NCBI GenBank assembly: GCA_026018925.1
Contig: JAKSZU010000005.1
Span: forward strand, 24,368,779-24,432,778
Direction: 5' to 3'
DNA length: 64,000 nt
DNA from: Tupaia tana
Lineage: Eukaryota; Chordata; Mammalia; Scandentia; Tupaiidae
This document shows positions 11,090-22,078 of this stretch, piece by piece. Under the pieces are notes generated by a model. It was not told the DNA's origin and ran no database searches. It saw only the letters and a list, made by a program, of their open reading frames with translations. Position 1 is the first letter of the stretch, and the number at the start of each line of letters is the position of its first letter. A program made the position numbers and the translations under genes.

Positions 11090-11750
11090 TCTATGATATC
11101 ATTTTTTAAAAAGATACATCAGAATCCCAAGGAAGTATGGAAGAGAAAGCTGTATTCTTTGTGTTTGCAATGCCTTTCTCTAACCACTAGTTACTGTCTC
11201 CTCGGGGGGTCCTGCAGCACCTTCCTAGCCCACCCTGACCCCAGCGGCTATGTGAATCCCTCTCTCTGCAACTCTGTCCTCATGTTCAGCGCTGACACTG
11301 GGACAGGCCTCCGCCTTCCCGGGAGTGCACTGCAGCAGAAGCGTGTCACACATCATTACCTTCCATGGCTCGGCTTCTCAATTTGTGTCGTTTAATCCAA
11401 GTCATCTCTGGCAGCGTTAGTGGCGCATAACCCTGGCATTTGAAGGAGAGGGCAGTATTCTGAAACCTCTTTAACTGCTGGCATCTTTTCTGTTTGAAAC
11501 TCTGGGCCATACAATTGCTTCATTTGGGTATGTTTTTAAATGCCAAGATCTTTCGTGCCCTGACAATTTCTCTGCATACCCAAATGAATTTTACTCTGAT
11601 GAAACATAAGAATGGTAATATGACCACAATTAGTGATAGCAAAATACTGTCAAAACTATCTCCTTTTCACCTTGGCTTACTTTAAGACTGTCTCTGAAGA
11701 GTTTGGTGATGGCATGTATCGGTTGTGATTAAGCCTTTCACTGAAATGGC
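11090..11750. other. Repeat-poor stretch, no gene seen
   Basis: No repeat family recognised. The plus-strand open frame of about 107 codons at 11072-11395 lacks any recognisable motif and I do not call it. Confidence 0.4.
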
Positions 11751-11757
11751 AACATTT

Positions 11758-11983
11758 GGGGCTGGATGGTGATGCAGCAGTAAAATACCACACTCTGCTT
11801 GGCTGACCCCCATGGGACGGCTCGAGGTTCCCAAACAGAGACCTCGCTAATACACCAGGCACCTGCATGCCTGTGATCCATGGCCGGCTGAAGCTGGAGG
11901 CAGTTCATAGCATCAAGACCCTGTTGGGGGTACTGTCTCAGTGTTTCTGTGTCTCCCTCACTCATGGAAGACATAAATACACT
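11758..11983 (+). repeat. SINE-B copy
   Basis: GGGGCTGGATGGTGATGCAG head, GGCACCTGCATGCCTGTGAT and GCATCAAGACCCTGTTGGGG body, tail CTCATGGAAGACATAAATAC. Confidence 0.85.
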
Positions 11984-11989
11984 TCAAAT

Positions 11990-12830
11990 GGCAAAACTGA
12001 GGGCCCATGGGCAAATTTAGAATTCTTCCTGTTTTTTGTTTTTTTTTTTTAAACTGGAGGTCCTAATACTTTAAAACATGGAATCCTTTACAGAGATTTG
12101 TGTTAAAGGGAGTGCAATACATAAAGAAAGAATCCAAGTAACAATACCGTTATCACAAATTAAAGACCTCTTTGGAATTGCATTCGCTGCAAAATTATAG
12201 TCTGTCTTCCACTTCCTTTTTGCAGCTGTGAGTTGTTTACTATTTAACCATGCAACCTTAAATTACAGAGAGGATGGAGAGAAATTCCTGTTTGGGGCAT
12301 TGTCTAGGCTCATCTTTGTAGATATCTTGGTGTGAGCACAGCATGGTATTCCCGTCAGTTGTTATACAGATGAATTTCAACACAAAATTCCTAGTTTCTT
12401 ACATAGTTGTGAAAGTGATGTATTAATAAATAAGAAGAATCTGGAAAATCTGGAAATGTTTCAAAATTGAAGTAACATGGCAGTGATTTGGAAACTACAT
12501 TCAGGGTTTTAACCTTAAAAACTAAATCAACTTTCTTGTTAATTTGCTGTTGGACATTTCCTGGGATCTGGCACAGGCAAACTGCAGAAAGGTCAGCCAG
12601 ATGGCGCTGGGGCAAAAAATATTATTTAGACTGTGTTATCACAACGAACAGGCACTGCTCAGAAATCAGATATAAAGCCCAGTGTCAGGAAGACAGGAAA
12701 GACGTGTGGATCTTACAGTGTCTGCCCCGGCCTGTGGCTGCTGTTGGGGTGCAATGGACATCTGCTCTGCTCCACTCAGTGGGTGACCAAGGCTGGAGTG
12801 TGGGCTTTCATGCAGTTTCCCTCCCCAACA
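11990..12830. other. No gene or clear repeat recognised
   Basis: Contains a T-rich run at 12036-12048. Overlapping open frames near 12.5-12.9 kb (up to 140 codons) have no recognisable domain. Confidence 0.35.
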
Positions 12831-12837
12831 GCTGGAA

Positions 12838-12900
12838 GACCTTGGGAAAGCCACTTAATTTTGAAGGCTGCAGCCCTTTCATCTGTAAAAGAGGAGGATT
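12838..12900 (+). repeat. MIR core fragment
   Basis: GACCTTGGGAAAGCCACTTAA followed by CCCTTTCATCTGTAAAAGAG is the MIR core (gaccttgggcaagtcacttaa ... cctcatctgtaaaa). Confidence 0.7.
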
Positions 12901-12915
12901 AAAAAGATGATCTTT

Positions 12916-13177
12916 GAGGCCAGCAGGTGGCGTGGTGGCTAAAGCAATGGACTCCCACATAGTTGACTGTGGTTCCCAGTCCTAGACCTGGCAGCTTAAA
13001 AATCACACTGGGCACGTGTATGTGGATGCCCCAAATCCTCAGGAGAATAGAGGAGAAGGGATCGCAGTGTGGCCATCCCCCTGGAGGCTGATTTCTCACC
13101 TTCTCTAACTCTCTAGCAAGGACGTGCACCCTATGCCAAAAACCTAAAGATAAATAAAATAAAATAAAATAAAATAT
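12916..13177 (+). repeat. SINE-A copy, old
   Basis: GAGGCCAGCAGGTGGCGTGG head, CCCTATGCCAAAAACCTAAAG end and an (AAAAT)n tail. Flanks GATGATCTTT and GATAATCTTT fit a target duplication. Confidence 0.85.
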
Positions 13178-13223
13178 AAAATGATAATCTTTAAGGTTTC
13201 TTTTAGTTAAAAAAAAAAAAAGT

Positions 13224-13482
13224 TCTGGGACCAACAATGGTGTAATGGTTACGTCACCAGACTCCCATGCAGTCAACTGCTGTTTGAGTTTCGGATCCAG
13301 CGACTTAAAACTCACGCCGGGCACATGTGCATGTGTACCCAAAATCCCAAGAGGAGAATGGAGAAGAAGGGATTTTGGTGTGGACATCCCCTCTGAGGGG
13401 TGATTTCTTGCTTTCTATATCTCTGTCTCTCTGGCAAGTGCACGTGCCCTATAGCAAAAATCTCTCTCTTAAACAAACAAAA
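13224..13482 (+). repeat. SINE-A copy
   Basis: GGGACCAACAATGGTGTAAT to CCTATAGCAAAAATCTCTCTC with an (AAAC)n tail; same orientation and 46 bp downstream of the previous copy. Flanks AAAAAGTTCTG and AAAAATTCTG. Confidence 0.85.
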
Positions 13483-13689
13483 ATTCTGATTTTTAAGCCA
13501 TTTTCTGATTTATAAGCTGACATCAAGAGCTCTTATAGGAAGTTTTTGAAGAAGAAATGAAATGTGAGAGCAGTGTCATAAAAATTTGGTCCAAGAGTTC
13601 AAGGAATATTCTAATCTGGAAATAGGTATGATTGATACTTTAGAGATAAGGGAGAACAGAAAACCTTTAGAAGCTTGGATTATCATTAG

Positions 13690-13862
13690 TTTTTAAAGTT
13701 TATGTATTTACTTCTTTCGTGATCAAGGCGTGGTACTCCGACAGGGTATTGATGCTGATCCACCCCCAGCCTCTGCCCACCCAAGTCACGGGCACATGCA
13801 TGCTGAGTGTGGTCTCTGGACATGAACCTGTGTGGGATGGCCTCACAGAGCATCTTTTAGCT
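13690..13862 (-). repeat. SINE-B copy, old
   Basis: AAAGTTTATGTATTTACTTC tail complement, GATGCTGATCCACCCCCAGC and GGCACATGCATGCTGAGTGT body. Confidence 0.65.
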
Positions 13863-13869
13863 TATTCCC

Positions 13870-14535
13870 CATCAGGCTCCAGGATTAAAATTCTTGCTCT
13901 GCCATTTCCATTACTGTACTAATACTTGGAACTTGCATAATGCACCTAGCACCGTATCAGCAACTTGCAGGCAGACAGTAAGTGGAACCTATAAATGGTG
14001 CTGGCAAGTGCTTCCCACTAAAGCAGAAAGACAACATGTACAGAAGGCACAAGAGAGAGGATTACGGAGACAGTCTGAAGCCTTTAGTATCCAAGACGGG
14101 GCAATTATGAACTATCTAGGGGTAGAAAAGAGTAATAGCCTAGATAGTCAGCTGCTGGAGAAGAAGGTCCCTCCCAAGGGGGTGGAACAGGAGAGGGACA
14201 GGATGGCACGCTGGGAGACATCCAGTGTGTGGAGGGCTATTCTCAACAATGTGGCCAGAGCTAACCCTGGGAATTCCTTTCAAGGAGAAGGAACAGCCAC
14301 ACCAAGGAAGCCATCCAGAGTTGATACAAAGTAGAAAAATCCTGGGATGGAACTTTGGTAGCCAGCCATGGTGAAAGCCAGAGGAAGCCTATGGAGGAGC
14401 TAAGGGGATGCATAAATCAGTAAGGTGGCTGTGAACAGGTGAGGATGACCCCTGCTCATGCTTGGCACTTTCACGAAGACTGATTCGTTGACAGCCTAAA
14501 TGGATGAATGGTAACCTTGAAGTTAAGGATGGAGA
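13870..14535. other. No gene or clear repeat recognised
   Basis: A 146-codon plus-strand open frame (13894-14334) crosses this stretch; low-complexity, no recognisable domain, no start or splice support. The purine-rich stretch 14100-14240 could be an old LINE remnant. Confidence 0.35.
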
Positions 14536-14540
14536 GGCTG

Positions 14541-14787
14541 GGAACCAGCAGTTAGCGAAACGGCTATGTTGCTGGACTCCCACGTAGTCGACCGCGGTTC
14601 GAGTCCCGGACCCGGTGGCTTAGAACTCACGCCGGGCGTGTGTGCGTGCGTGCCCAAGATCCCGAGAGGAGAATGGAGGAGAAGGGATTGTGGTGTGACC
14701 ATCCCCCCTGGGGAGTGATTTCTCGCTTTCTGTCTCTATGTCTCTCTTTGTCTGGAGAGCGCACGCGCCCTATAGTGAAAACCTCTC

Positions 14788-14818
<31 letters not shown>
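14541..14818 (+). repeat. SINE-A copy, very young, long A-tail
   Basis: Close to consensus: GGGAACCAGCAGTTAGCGAA, B box GGTTCGAGTCCC, CCTATAGTGAAAACCTCTCC and an uninterrupted run of about 28 A. High CpG retention (CGACCGCGGTTCG) supports recent insertion. Confidence 0.9.
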
Positions 14819-14819
<1 letters not shown>

Positions 14820-14919
14820 CAGACCTCGAGGCGAGAGCCTGTGAGCAGGTAGATAATTTGAAGAGTGACCAGTGAGCAGGCGTGGGAGACTGATGGAGTT
14901 GGAAACCCAATCAGGAGCA

Positions 14920-15305
14920 CTTAAAAAAAAAAAAAAAGAAAAAGAAAGAGAGGCTGAGGCATATTAAAAAGACAGAATCCAAGACTAAAAATACTCTGTT
15001 CTCCCTAGTCTGGTCATTTTTGGTTCCTCCACCTTCTTGCCTTGCCTGTCTGAGGACTGTTTCAGATATCCCCAAGCCTGACAAAAACCTGGGTAGTACT
15101 TTAGTGGGGCGTTGTAAGAGCCTTTAACACATATGGCAGTCACTGTGTATTACTCAGTCTTCCCTTCTCGTTTGCTTCTCCTTGCCATTGCTCTACTCAG
15201 GTTCTCATTTTTGGACTTCTGGCCCAACATCTTCCTACTGGGTTTCTCTGTATCCAGGGCCACTCCAGTGGAAGGCATTAGATCATCTAACATTCCTGCT
15301 CGATA
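14920..15305. other. A-rich run then unassigned DNA
   Basis: A-rich tract at 14921-14950 followed by sequence with no repeat or gene that I recognise. Confidence 0.35.
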
Positions 15306-15311
15306 GCTTCC

Positions 15312-15541
15312 CAGGGCCAGGGAGTGGAGCAGTAGAAGTGCAACTGAGCCCATACGCCAGAGGTCTTGGGTTCATGCTCTGATCTCCCCGAGTGCTGGAG
15401 CCTGAGACCTAGACCCCGTGACACTGGGGTAAGGTAGCAGCACGGAGACTGTTGGAGAGCACCTTTCTCTTTCTCTCTTCTTGTGTGTGTGTGGGTCTCT
15501 GTGTGTGTGTCATGGAAGAAAGAAAAAAATAAACTTAAAAA
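15312..15541 (+). repeat. SINE-B copy
   Basis: GGGCCAGGGAGTGGAGCAGT head, TTGGGTTCATGCTCTGATCT B-box region, GTGTGTGTG inside the pyrimidine tract, tail TCATGGAAGAAAGAAAAAAA. Confidence 0.8.
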
Positions 15542-15689
15542 ACAACAGCTTCCCAGTGTTCTGCATTGTGCATAAGTTAACATTGCTTTTGACATGCCCT
15601 AATGTGTTCTAGCACAACTTTCCAAGTGTCTTCTACTCTCCTGCAGGAACCCCCCAGGCGTCTGAGGTCCCTGTTCTCAAAACCCCCAC

Positions 15690-15985
15690 CCAGCTCTAGC
15701 TCACTCCTACCGTGTGCTTAATGCTTTCCTTTGGCTGCGATGTCCTCGGTCCATCCATCTGCTCGCCTTTAGTTTTCCACCAGCCTTGACGTGCTGATCA
15801 ATACATCTCATCTCCCCTCTCATCTCTACTCATACCCCTGCTTTTCTCCTAGACTTTGTTAATCTACTCACTCTTCTTTTGGTGATGACATCGCCCATCC
15901 CAGCTAGATACAAAGTGTCTCGAAGGTAAGGATTACATTTATATTCCCTTCCCCACGGAGCCTAGCATTGTCTGATTAACAGAAA
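15690..15985 (-). repeat. L2-like old LINE remnant (tentative)
   Basis: C/T-rich text with CTCACTCCTACCGTGTGCTTA and ending near GCCTAGCATTGTCTGATTAACA resembles the complement of L2 3' sequence. Ends uncertain. Confidence 0.4.
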
Positions 15986-15989
15986 GATA

Positions 15990-16980
15990 CATTGGCATTA
16001 ACAATGTCTCCGAGGCACTTGTGAATTTGCAAAGTCATTTTGAACAGATTTTATTAAAGTAAAGAGAAGCTACTTTTCTAAAGGCTATGTAAAAATAGAA
16101 TTCTGGTTTTCCAGAATTCCCATCTGAGTAGTAAATTCAATTAAATTTTTAGATTTTTTTTTAAATGTACTATTGGTTTTTCATTTCTTCTGCTAGCTGT
16201 TTCCAGGCAACCTTGAACTTGTCAAATAAAAACGTATCAACAGAAGACTGTGAGGTATATAACATTACTTGGAAAATCCTGCCCTTGGCAGGCTAAACAC
16301 ACTGTTCGGCATGACGGCTGCACATTCCTTAAAGGCCAGCCCTGTTTCCTCATCTTAGGGGCTTCTGGGGTGATTTCAGGTTGGAAATGTGGTATCACCA
16401 AAGACATAGAGTGTGGAGTGATGCACTGTGAATAATTTGAATCTTTATTCTTGTGAGATTTGGAAAAATCATTTAAACTTTCAGAGCTTTGATTTTTTTT
16501 CCCACATCTTTTTGAAATAAGCATCATCACCCATTCTTCCCTCTCTCACAACGCGGCAGTGCCTGCGGGGTGACTGAGTAGTCCGCGAGACAACAAGTTC
16601 GCTTTCTGTCTCCGTCACATCATCATCTATATCATTACGAGAAGGGCTGAGAAGGAGGGTCAAACCCTGGGGATTCCCGCCTGGTGGGACTCAGAAGCAT
16701 CCCGCTGGCTCTGGCTGGGCTGCCCTGCCAGGGCCGGCAGACATGCGGCTGTGCCAGGCTCTGAGGTGCGGCCGTCTCTGCCCAGATCTGCCTCTCGGAG
16801 CCGGCTCACACAGCCGCACTTACAATCAGCTCGGCTCTCCCTTCACGCTTTCAAGTTCCTTAGTCCTTAGCCAGCGATAACTCACTCCAACCCAACACCC
16901 ATGTTATCCCAAGCCTTTGACTTAGTGAAGGGCCCAGTTTTTCCTGTCTCTGGGACCAGTTTGGGGTGACCTTGAACAAT
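15990..16980. other. Repeat-poor stretch with a GC-richer patch
   Basis: No repeat family recognised. 16670-16850 is GC-rich with scattered CpGs but far below the density of the island at 60 kb. No supported exon. Confidence 0.4.
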
Positions 16981-17021
16981 CATGGGGGTGGCAATTCCAG
17001 ACCAATTCTGGGGTAAATATT

Positions 17022-17083
17022 GAGGTTTTTTTTTTTTTTTTTTTCTATGCAAAAATACCTCAGGACTTTTCCGACAACCCAAT
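17022..17083. repeat. MITE-1 copy, partial (mariner-like)
   Basis: Right half of the palindromic element: TTTTTTCTATGCAAAAATAC ... CTTTTCCGACAACCCAATA. The left terminal repeat is missing or diverged, and the central T-run is expanded. Confidence 0.65.
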
Positions 17084-17113
17084 AGAAGAGGCCTTTGCTG
17101 TTTGTTCTGAGTT

Positions 17114-17119
<6 letters not shown>

Positions 17120-17144
<25 letters not shown>

Positions 17145-17354
17145 GAGAGGTTTTTTGCTATAGGGCGCGTGCGCTCGCCAGACAGACAGAGAGGGACAGA
17201 GAGACAGAAAGCGAGAAATCACCCCCCAGGGGGGATGGTCACGCCGCCCGGCGTGAGATTCGACCCACCGGGTCCGGGACGCGAACCGCGGTCGAACCGC
17301 GGTCGACTACGTGGGAGTCCAGCGACATAGCCATTACGCTAACCGCTGGTTCCC
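17120..17354 (-). repeat. SINE-A copy, very young, internal deletion and doubled B box
   Basis: Otherwise near-consensus. About 55 bp are missing between GGTCACGCCG and CCCGGCGTGAG near 17247, and the motif AACCGCGGTCG is repeated in tandem (17283-17304), giving two overlapping B-box complements. Target duplication GTTCTGAGTTAGGTTTT flanks it (17103-17119 and 17356-17372). Confidence 0.9.
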
Positions 17355-17399
17355 CGTTCTGAGTTAGGTTTTGAGCCCTAATCACTCCCCAGAGCTGTA

Positions 17400-17695
17400 G
17401 AAACAACTCAATTAGCCTCCCTGTGAAAATTGTTAGGACTCTCTTCTCTTCTCTGTTCTCAGGCAACACCAGGTCCAGACAGATCAAATAAGAAGGAAAT
17501 AAGATGGAGGACATGTGGGGTTGTTCACGTCTACAAACCCCGTGGGTCTTCAGACTAATTCTGAAGAGCACCAGGAGAGAATTTATAGATGAAAATAGTG
17601 AGTATTCGGCCTTATTTAAAAGGGTCCTCCTCCTCAGTATATAGAAAGATCTTTCTTCCTTCTCAGCAGAAAACATGCCATTTCAGAAGAAACTG
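17400..17695. other. No gene or repeat recognised
   Basis: An open frame of 145 codons on the minus strand extends from the SINE-A into this stretch; it has no domain and I do not call it. Confidence 0.35.
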
Positions 17696-17699
17696 AACT

Positions 17700-17731
17700 C
17701 CCCCCCCCCCCCCCCCCCCCCCCCCCGCCCC
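17700..17731. repeat. Poly-C tract
   Basis: About 27 consecutive C, then G and more C. Such long C runs are rare in mammalian DNA and are prone to length error. Confidence 0.9.
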
Positions 17732-17734
17732 ATT

Positions 17735-18615
17735 TTACAACAAAAGAGAATGCTCCTTTGCCAGGAATGAGTAAACTTCAGAATGAATATTTCAGAAGAG
17801 ATACCCCTTCCCTGCCCAGACATGAGGGGCAACTTTGCTACATTTTCTGTCTGTTGAAGATAAATAAACCTCTCGCATGTGGTTTGAGAGCCATGGAGGA
17901 AGACAGTTGTTCTGAAGAGGGATTTTTCCAATGGTATTTTAAGTCCTGGAAGTTGGCACCTGAGGCAGGATTGGATCTTCTCAGAGGATATGGCCATGAC
18001 GTCTTGATTCTGCAATCACTCGTTATTACAGAAAATCATGATTCCTCATGCTGACCCCATGAAGCTTATGAGGCAAGTCCAATTATTGAGCCATATGGCA
18101 AAGAGAAATCTGGGTAAACAAATTTGTTTTTCAATAAAATGTATAGTCCCATAAAATGTAATAATTAAGATATAAATGACAGTAGGTGTGCTTGCTGAAA
18201 GCTGTCTTTGTAACTCACCAGATGGTATACCCCAGGTGATTCGTGTTTCCAGAGCAGGGGAGTTTTAGGTAGGTAATTGTTACAATATTCTTTTTTGTCT
18301 ATTTTTCCTTCTGGCAATATTTCTGGTTCATCGTATCACCCCCTCAGATCAGCTTCGTTTTAGAGAATTTTTTAGGGCATGCTTCTAGTCACACAGTATG
18401 TTGGAGGTTTCTGCTTTTTTGTTTTTCGACTTCCTTGCTTATTCACATGAGTTCTCTCTTTTAGGATTGGAGGGAAAAAAGCAAAAAGAATGTTTTCCCA
18501 ACATATATAATTTCTCCTTCTGGTTTCTCATTTCTGCTTTGAATGGCAAATTTACTGGAGTGTTTTCCCACCCTAGCCAGAGAGGTTAGAGTTAAGTTAA
18601 AGGAACTGTGCCACA
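17735..18615. other. No gene or repeat recognised
   Basis: AT-rich in the second half. Short open frames only. Confidence 0.35.
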
Positions 18616-18616
18616 T

Positions 18617-18722
18617 TTTTTTTCAACACACTCATCTGTTTTTGGATATTTGAACTGATTCCATGTCTTAGCAATTGTGAATAATGCTGCAATAAACATG
18701 GATGTGCAAATGTTTAATTCAT
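18617..18722 (-). repeat. L1 3'-end fragment
   Basis: TTAGCAATTGTGAATAATGCTGCAATAAACATGG is the conserved complement of the L1 ORF2 end. It matches the L1 at 36.8 kb closely, so the two belong to related subfamilies. Confidence 0.8.
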
Positions 18723-18997
18723 TTTATATGCTGTACAGATGTGCAGTGATTGAATGTGGTGGATAGAAAAAAAAAAAAAAAAGGAAGAAATGAAGGAAGA
18801 GAAAAAGGGAATGGTAGCCGGTTTTCCCGCATCAGGGCAGAATGGCAGAGGGGCGTGCTAATTAGCTTGTTCTTCTCTACATTTACCGATCTCCATCTGC
18901 CATTTCTCCTCCCATTCTTGGCCCTTGCCTTCTCCCCTGGAGCTGCAGCCCAAAGCTTTGGGAAGAGAGGTGAGGGGAGATGAGAGTGGCCAGGCAA

Positions 18998-19260
18998 GGA
19001 GAGCAGTAGGAGAAGATACAGAGCAGTCTAGTTCTCTGCTGCCTGGACCAAGGGTGCTTCAGGTGAAGGTAAAGAAATCCAGACACTAAGCCTCTTGCCA
19101 TCACCTGAGTATCCTTCTTTCTCACTCTCATCCAAACGCACACTGTAGCCTGCAGCCTGGCTTTGAGCGGTCTTTTTCTGAAAGTGGCACTAACCAGCAG
19201 GGAGATGTTAGAACATCGAGACTCCAATTAAGGCAGCCTCTGATTGCACGAGGCAAGTCC
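18998..19260 (+). repeat. Local duplication, copy 1
   Basis: About 263 bp that recurs at 20335-20606. Shared blocks include CAGTCTAGTTCTCTGCTGCC, GCAGCCTGGCTTTGAGCGGT and GAGACTCCAATTAAGGC. I do not recognise the sequence as a known repeat. Confidence 0.85.
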
Positions 19261-19568
19261 CTGTGTCTTAGAAAACAAGGCTGAGAGATCTCAGATTCAG
19301 AAAGCCAAAGACTACTGCATAGATCAGAACCAAGAAGTTCACAAAGCCCCTTTCCTGTGAAAATGATATGAATGGGAGCTGTGGAGGTCATGCATTAAAA
19401 ATGAAAGCATTCATTCCTAATACTTCTTGCTACACCACAAATTAAGATATAGCACAGTTTAGAAGGTGGCTCCCAAACAGTACAGCTATCTCTGGTATAA
19501 ACTCGATATAGAACAATTATAGGCTATGAGAACCAGGATGGAGCTTAGATAGTACGTAGAATATACTT

Positions 19569-19768
19569 TTTTTTTTTTTTTTTTTTTTTTAAGAAAAAGT
19601 TTTGCTATAGGGCACGTGCACTTGCCAGAGAGACAGAGAGGTGGAAAGTGAGAAATAATTCCCCCCCACCCCCCTGGAGGATGGCCATACCGCGATTCCT
19701 TCTCCTTCATTCTCCTCTTGGGATTTGGGGCGCACACACACACACACACACACACACGGCATGAGTTT
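19569..19768 (-). repeat. SINE-A copy, 5' truncated, with CA microsatellite
   Basis: T-tail, TTTTGCTATAGGGCACGTGC and the C-rich block are present; the copy stops at the GGCATGAGTTT position, so the tRNA-like head is absent. The usual GCACGCACAC segment has grown into a (CA)n run at 19733-19758. Confidence 0.85.
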
Positions 19769-19996
19769 CATGATTATACAAAGGAAAGGTGAGGGTGGTG
19801 TTCTCCCAGTTAAAGAGGAAGAGAGGGGTTTGCTCCGACATTTGGAAACAGAGTCTGATGGCTACCTGGACCTGTGGCTCTCTGTTGGCCAGAGCTGGGG
19901 GCACAGACAATGGCCAGGAGACTTAGCCTCCTGAGTATGCATTGTATGTGGTGGTATTCTAGTTAATACGCCGATGATTAGAGCAGTCATCCAATG

Positions 19997-20648
19997 AATA
20001 TTGGTGCTTTAGTCCATTTTCTGTTGCTTAGTATGTGAATACCACACTGGGTAAGTTGTAAAGAATAAAAGTTTCTTTAGCACACAATTTTGGAGGTCCA
20101 AAGTTAAAGGGCCACATCTAGTGAGGGTCTTTCTGTTGGTAGGGACTCTCTGTAGAGTCTCAAGGTGGCACAAGGTATCACATGGCAAGAGTAAATGTGT
20201 GTGTCTCTGTGTGTCTCATTCCCTCTCCTAATAAACCTACTAGGATTAAATCCTAGGGCCCCAAATCCTATTCATCTCCCAAAGACTCTTCATAGTCAAA
20301 TTCAGTTTCCACCCTCTTAATAGCATCACAACAAGGAAAGCAATAGGAGGTGAAGTTACAGAGCAAGCAGTCTAGTTCTCTGCTGCCTGGATCAAAGGTG
20401 CTTAAAGTGAAGGTAAAGAAATCCAGACATTAAAGCCTCTTGCCATCACCTGAGTATCATTTTTTTTCTCACTCTTGTCCAAATGCACACTGTAGCCTGC
20501 AGCCTGGCTTTGAGCGGTCTTTTCCTGAAAGTCGCACTAACCAGCAGGGAGATGTTAGAAGATCGAGACTCCAATTAAGGCGGCCTCTGATTGCACTAGG
20601 CAAGTCAATCGAATTTCAATTTGGGGGGAACATGTTCAAACCATAGCA
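19997..20648 (-). mobile_element. MLT2-type solo LTR (ERVL fossil)
   Basis: Complement-style MLT2 signature: CCATTTTCTGTTGCTTAGTA, CACTGGGTAAGTTGTAAAGA, CTAGTGAGGGTCTTTCTG, and the end TGTTCAAACCATAGCA. No internal retroviral region is seen. Old and degraded. Interrupted by copy 2 of the local duplication. Confidence 0.75.
20335..20606 (+). repeat. Local duplication, copy 2, inside the MLT2 LTR
   Basis: Second copy of the 18998-19260 sequence in the same orientation, about 1.34 kb downstream. The LTR resumes directly after it at TTTCAATTTGGGGGGAACATG. Differences between copies are scattered substitutions and small indels. Confidence 0.85.
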
Positions 20649-20733
20649 GTTGGATTAAATTAAATGAATACAGGCGTGAATGATGAATGATTGTTTAAAT
20701 GAATGAATGCCTTGAATGCCTTGGCATTCATTC

Positions 20734-20998
20734 ACCAGCAGACGGTGCAGTGGTTACATTGCTGGACTCGCTTGTAGTTGACCGTGGTTCAAGTCCTGGG
20801 CCAGTGGCTTAAAACTTATGCCGGGCATGTGTGCATGTGTGCCCAAAATCCCAAGAGAAGAAGGATTGCGGCGTGGCCTCCTCTTGTGGGGTGATTTCTT
20901 GCTTTCTGTCTCTGTTTCTCCAGGAGGTGCATGAGCCTTATAGCAGAAATATCTAAAAAAAAAAAAAAGAAAAGAAAAAAGAAAAAAGGAAAAAAAAG
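20734..20998 (+). repeat. SINE-A copy
   Basis: CACCAGCAGACGGTGCAGTG head to CCTTATAGCAGAAATATCT, then a long A-rich tail with G interruptions. Confidence 0.85.
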
Positions 20999-21147
20999 AA
21001 TGAATTCCATATTACCAGTGGCCTGGTTTCTGTCCTGTTGGGGCTTAACATTTATTCGGGGAGCCAAGACATATACCAGAAACAAGAAGCTCACAATTGC
21101 ATCTCCCTTAGCACTGCTTCCTAAGGTGAGTTAACAGCAAAACAGTC

Positions 21148-21382
21148 AGGAACCAGTAGTGGCATAATGATACGTTGCTGGACTCCCACATAGCTGACCA
21201 TGGTTCGAGTCCTGGACCCAGTGGCTTAAAACTCATGCCAGGCATGTGTGTGTGCATGTTGAAAATCCCAAGAGAGGAATGGAGGAGAAGGGACTACAGT
21301 GTGACCATGCCATCATGGGGAGTGATTTCTCTCTTTCTGTCTCTGTCTCTCTCTGACTCTCCAGTAAGTGTGCGTGCCCTAT

Positions 21383-21434
<52 letters not shown>
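21148..21434 (+). repeat. SINE-A copy with very long A-tail
   Basis: GGAACCAGTAGTGGCATAAT to GCCCTATAGC followed by an uninterrupted run of about 50 A, the longest in the window. Confidence 0.9.
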
Positions 21435-21437
<3 letters not shown>

Positions 21438-21549
21438 CTGGAGAAACAAACAACATATCATCAGTAATCCAACCTCTTCACATATCTCCAAGGATCCTGA
21501 GAGTCTATGAAAGCCCATTGATTGTCTTAAGGTTGCAAACTTCTATCTT

Positions 21550-21803
21550 CTTTTTCGTTTTTGTTTTTGAGTTTACTCTAGGTGCATGTACTTGCTAGAG
21601 AAAGAGAGGGAAAAAAAGTAAGAAAGCACCTTGTAAGGGGTTGGCCACACCACAATTCCTGTCCTCTATTTCTTCTCTTGGAATTTTGGGCACGCATACA
21701 CATGCACCTAGCGTGTTTTTCAAGCCACCGAGTCCAAGGACTTAAACTGCACAGTTGGCCATGTAGGATGCAGCTGCCTTAACCACTTACACTGCTGGCT
21801 GGC
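21550..21803 (-). repeat. SINE-A copy, old
   Basis: TTTACTCTAGGTGCATGTAC to CACTGCTGGCTGGCC, diverged. It faces the preceding copy tail to tail. Confidence 0.8.
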
Positions 21804-21804
21804 C

Positions 21805-22075
21805 TGCAAAGCCCTATCTTTTTAATGCCAAGAATAGTTCTAGGAGTCGGCGAAGATGCGACTGAGGTCCCAGAAGGGTTGCTGATGGCTTGCGGGGAAG
21901 AGAGAGGGCTTTCTCTGCCATGGGTTCCTATGTTTTTGAGTAAAATACTGCCTCTGATAGTTAATTGGCTTAGCTGGGCCAAAATGTACTCATAAAAGAT
22001 TCTGTCTTTTTCTCTAAACATATCTTTTCTTTGTATCTGCTGACAGAGTAGGATGTAAGATTTAAAATATCAAGG
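21805..22075. other. No gene or repeat recognised
   Basis: No feature that I can support. Confidence 0.35.
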
Positions 22076-22078
22076 GAA

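Noticed and set aside
12899-13387. 162-codon minus-strand open frame
   Set aside because: Spans two adjacent SINE-A copies; repeat translation.
13894-14334. 146-codon plus-strand open frame
   Set aside because: No domain, low-complexity charged composition, no promoter or splice context.
14541-14620. Possible tRNA gene from the tRNA-like heads with box A and box B
   Set aside because: The heads do not end in a paired acceptor stem and lead straight into SINE bodies; these are SINE promoters, not tRNA genes.
19997-20648. Complete endogenous retrovirus at the MLT2 and MLT1 sites
   Set aside because: Only solo or partial LTRs are seen; no internal region lies between paired LTRs anywhere in the window.
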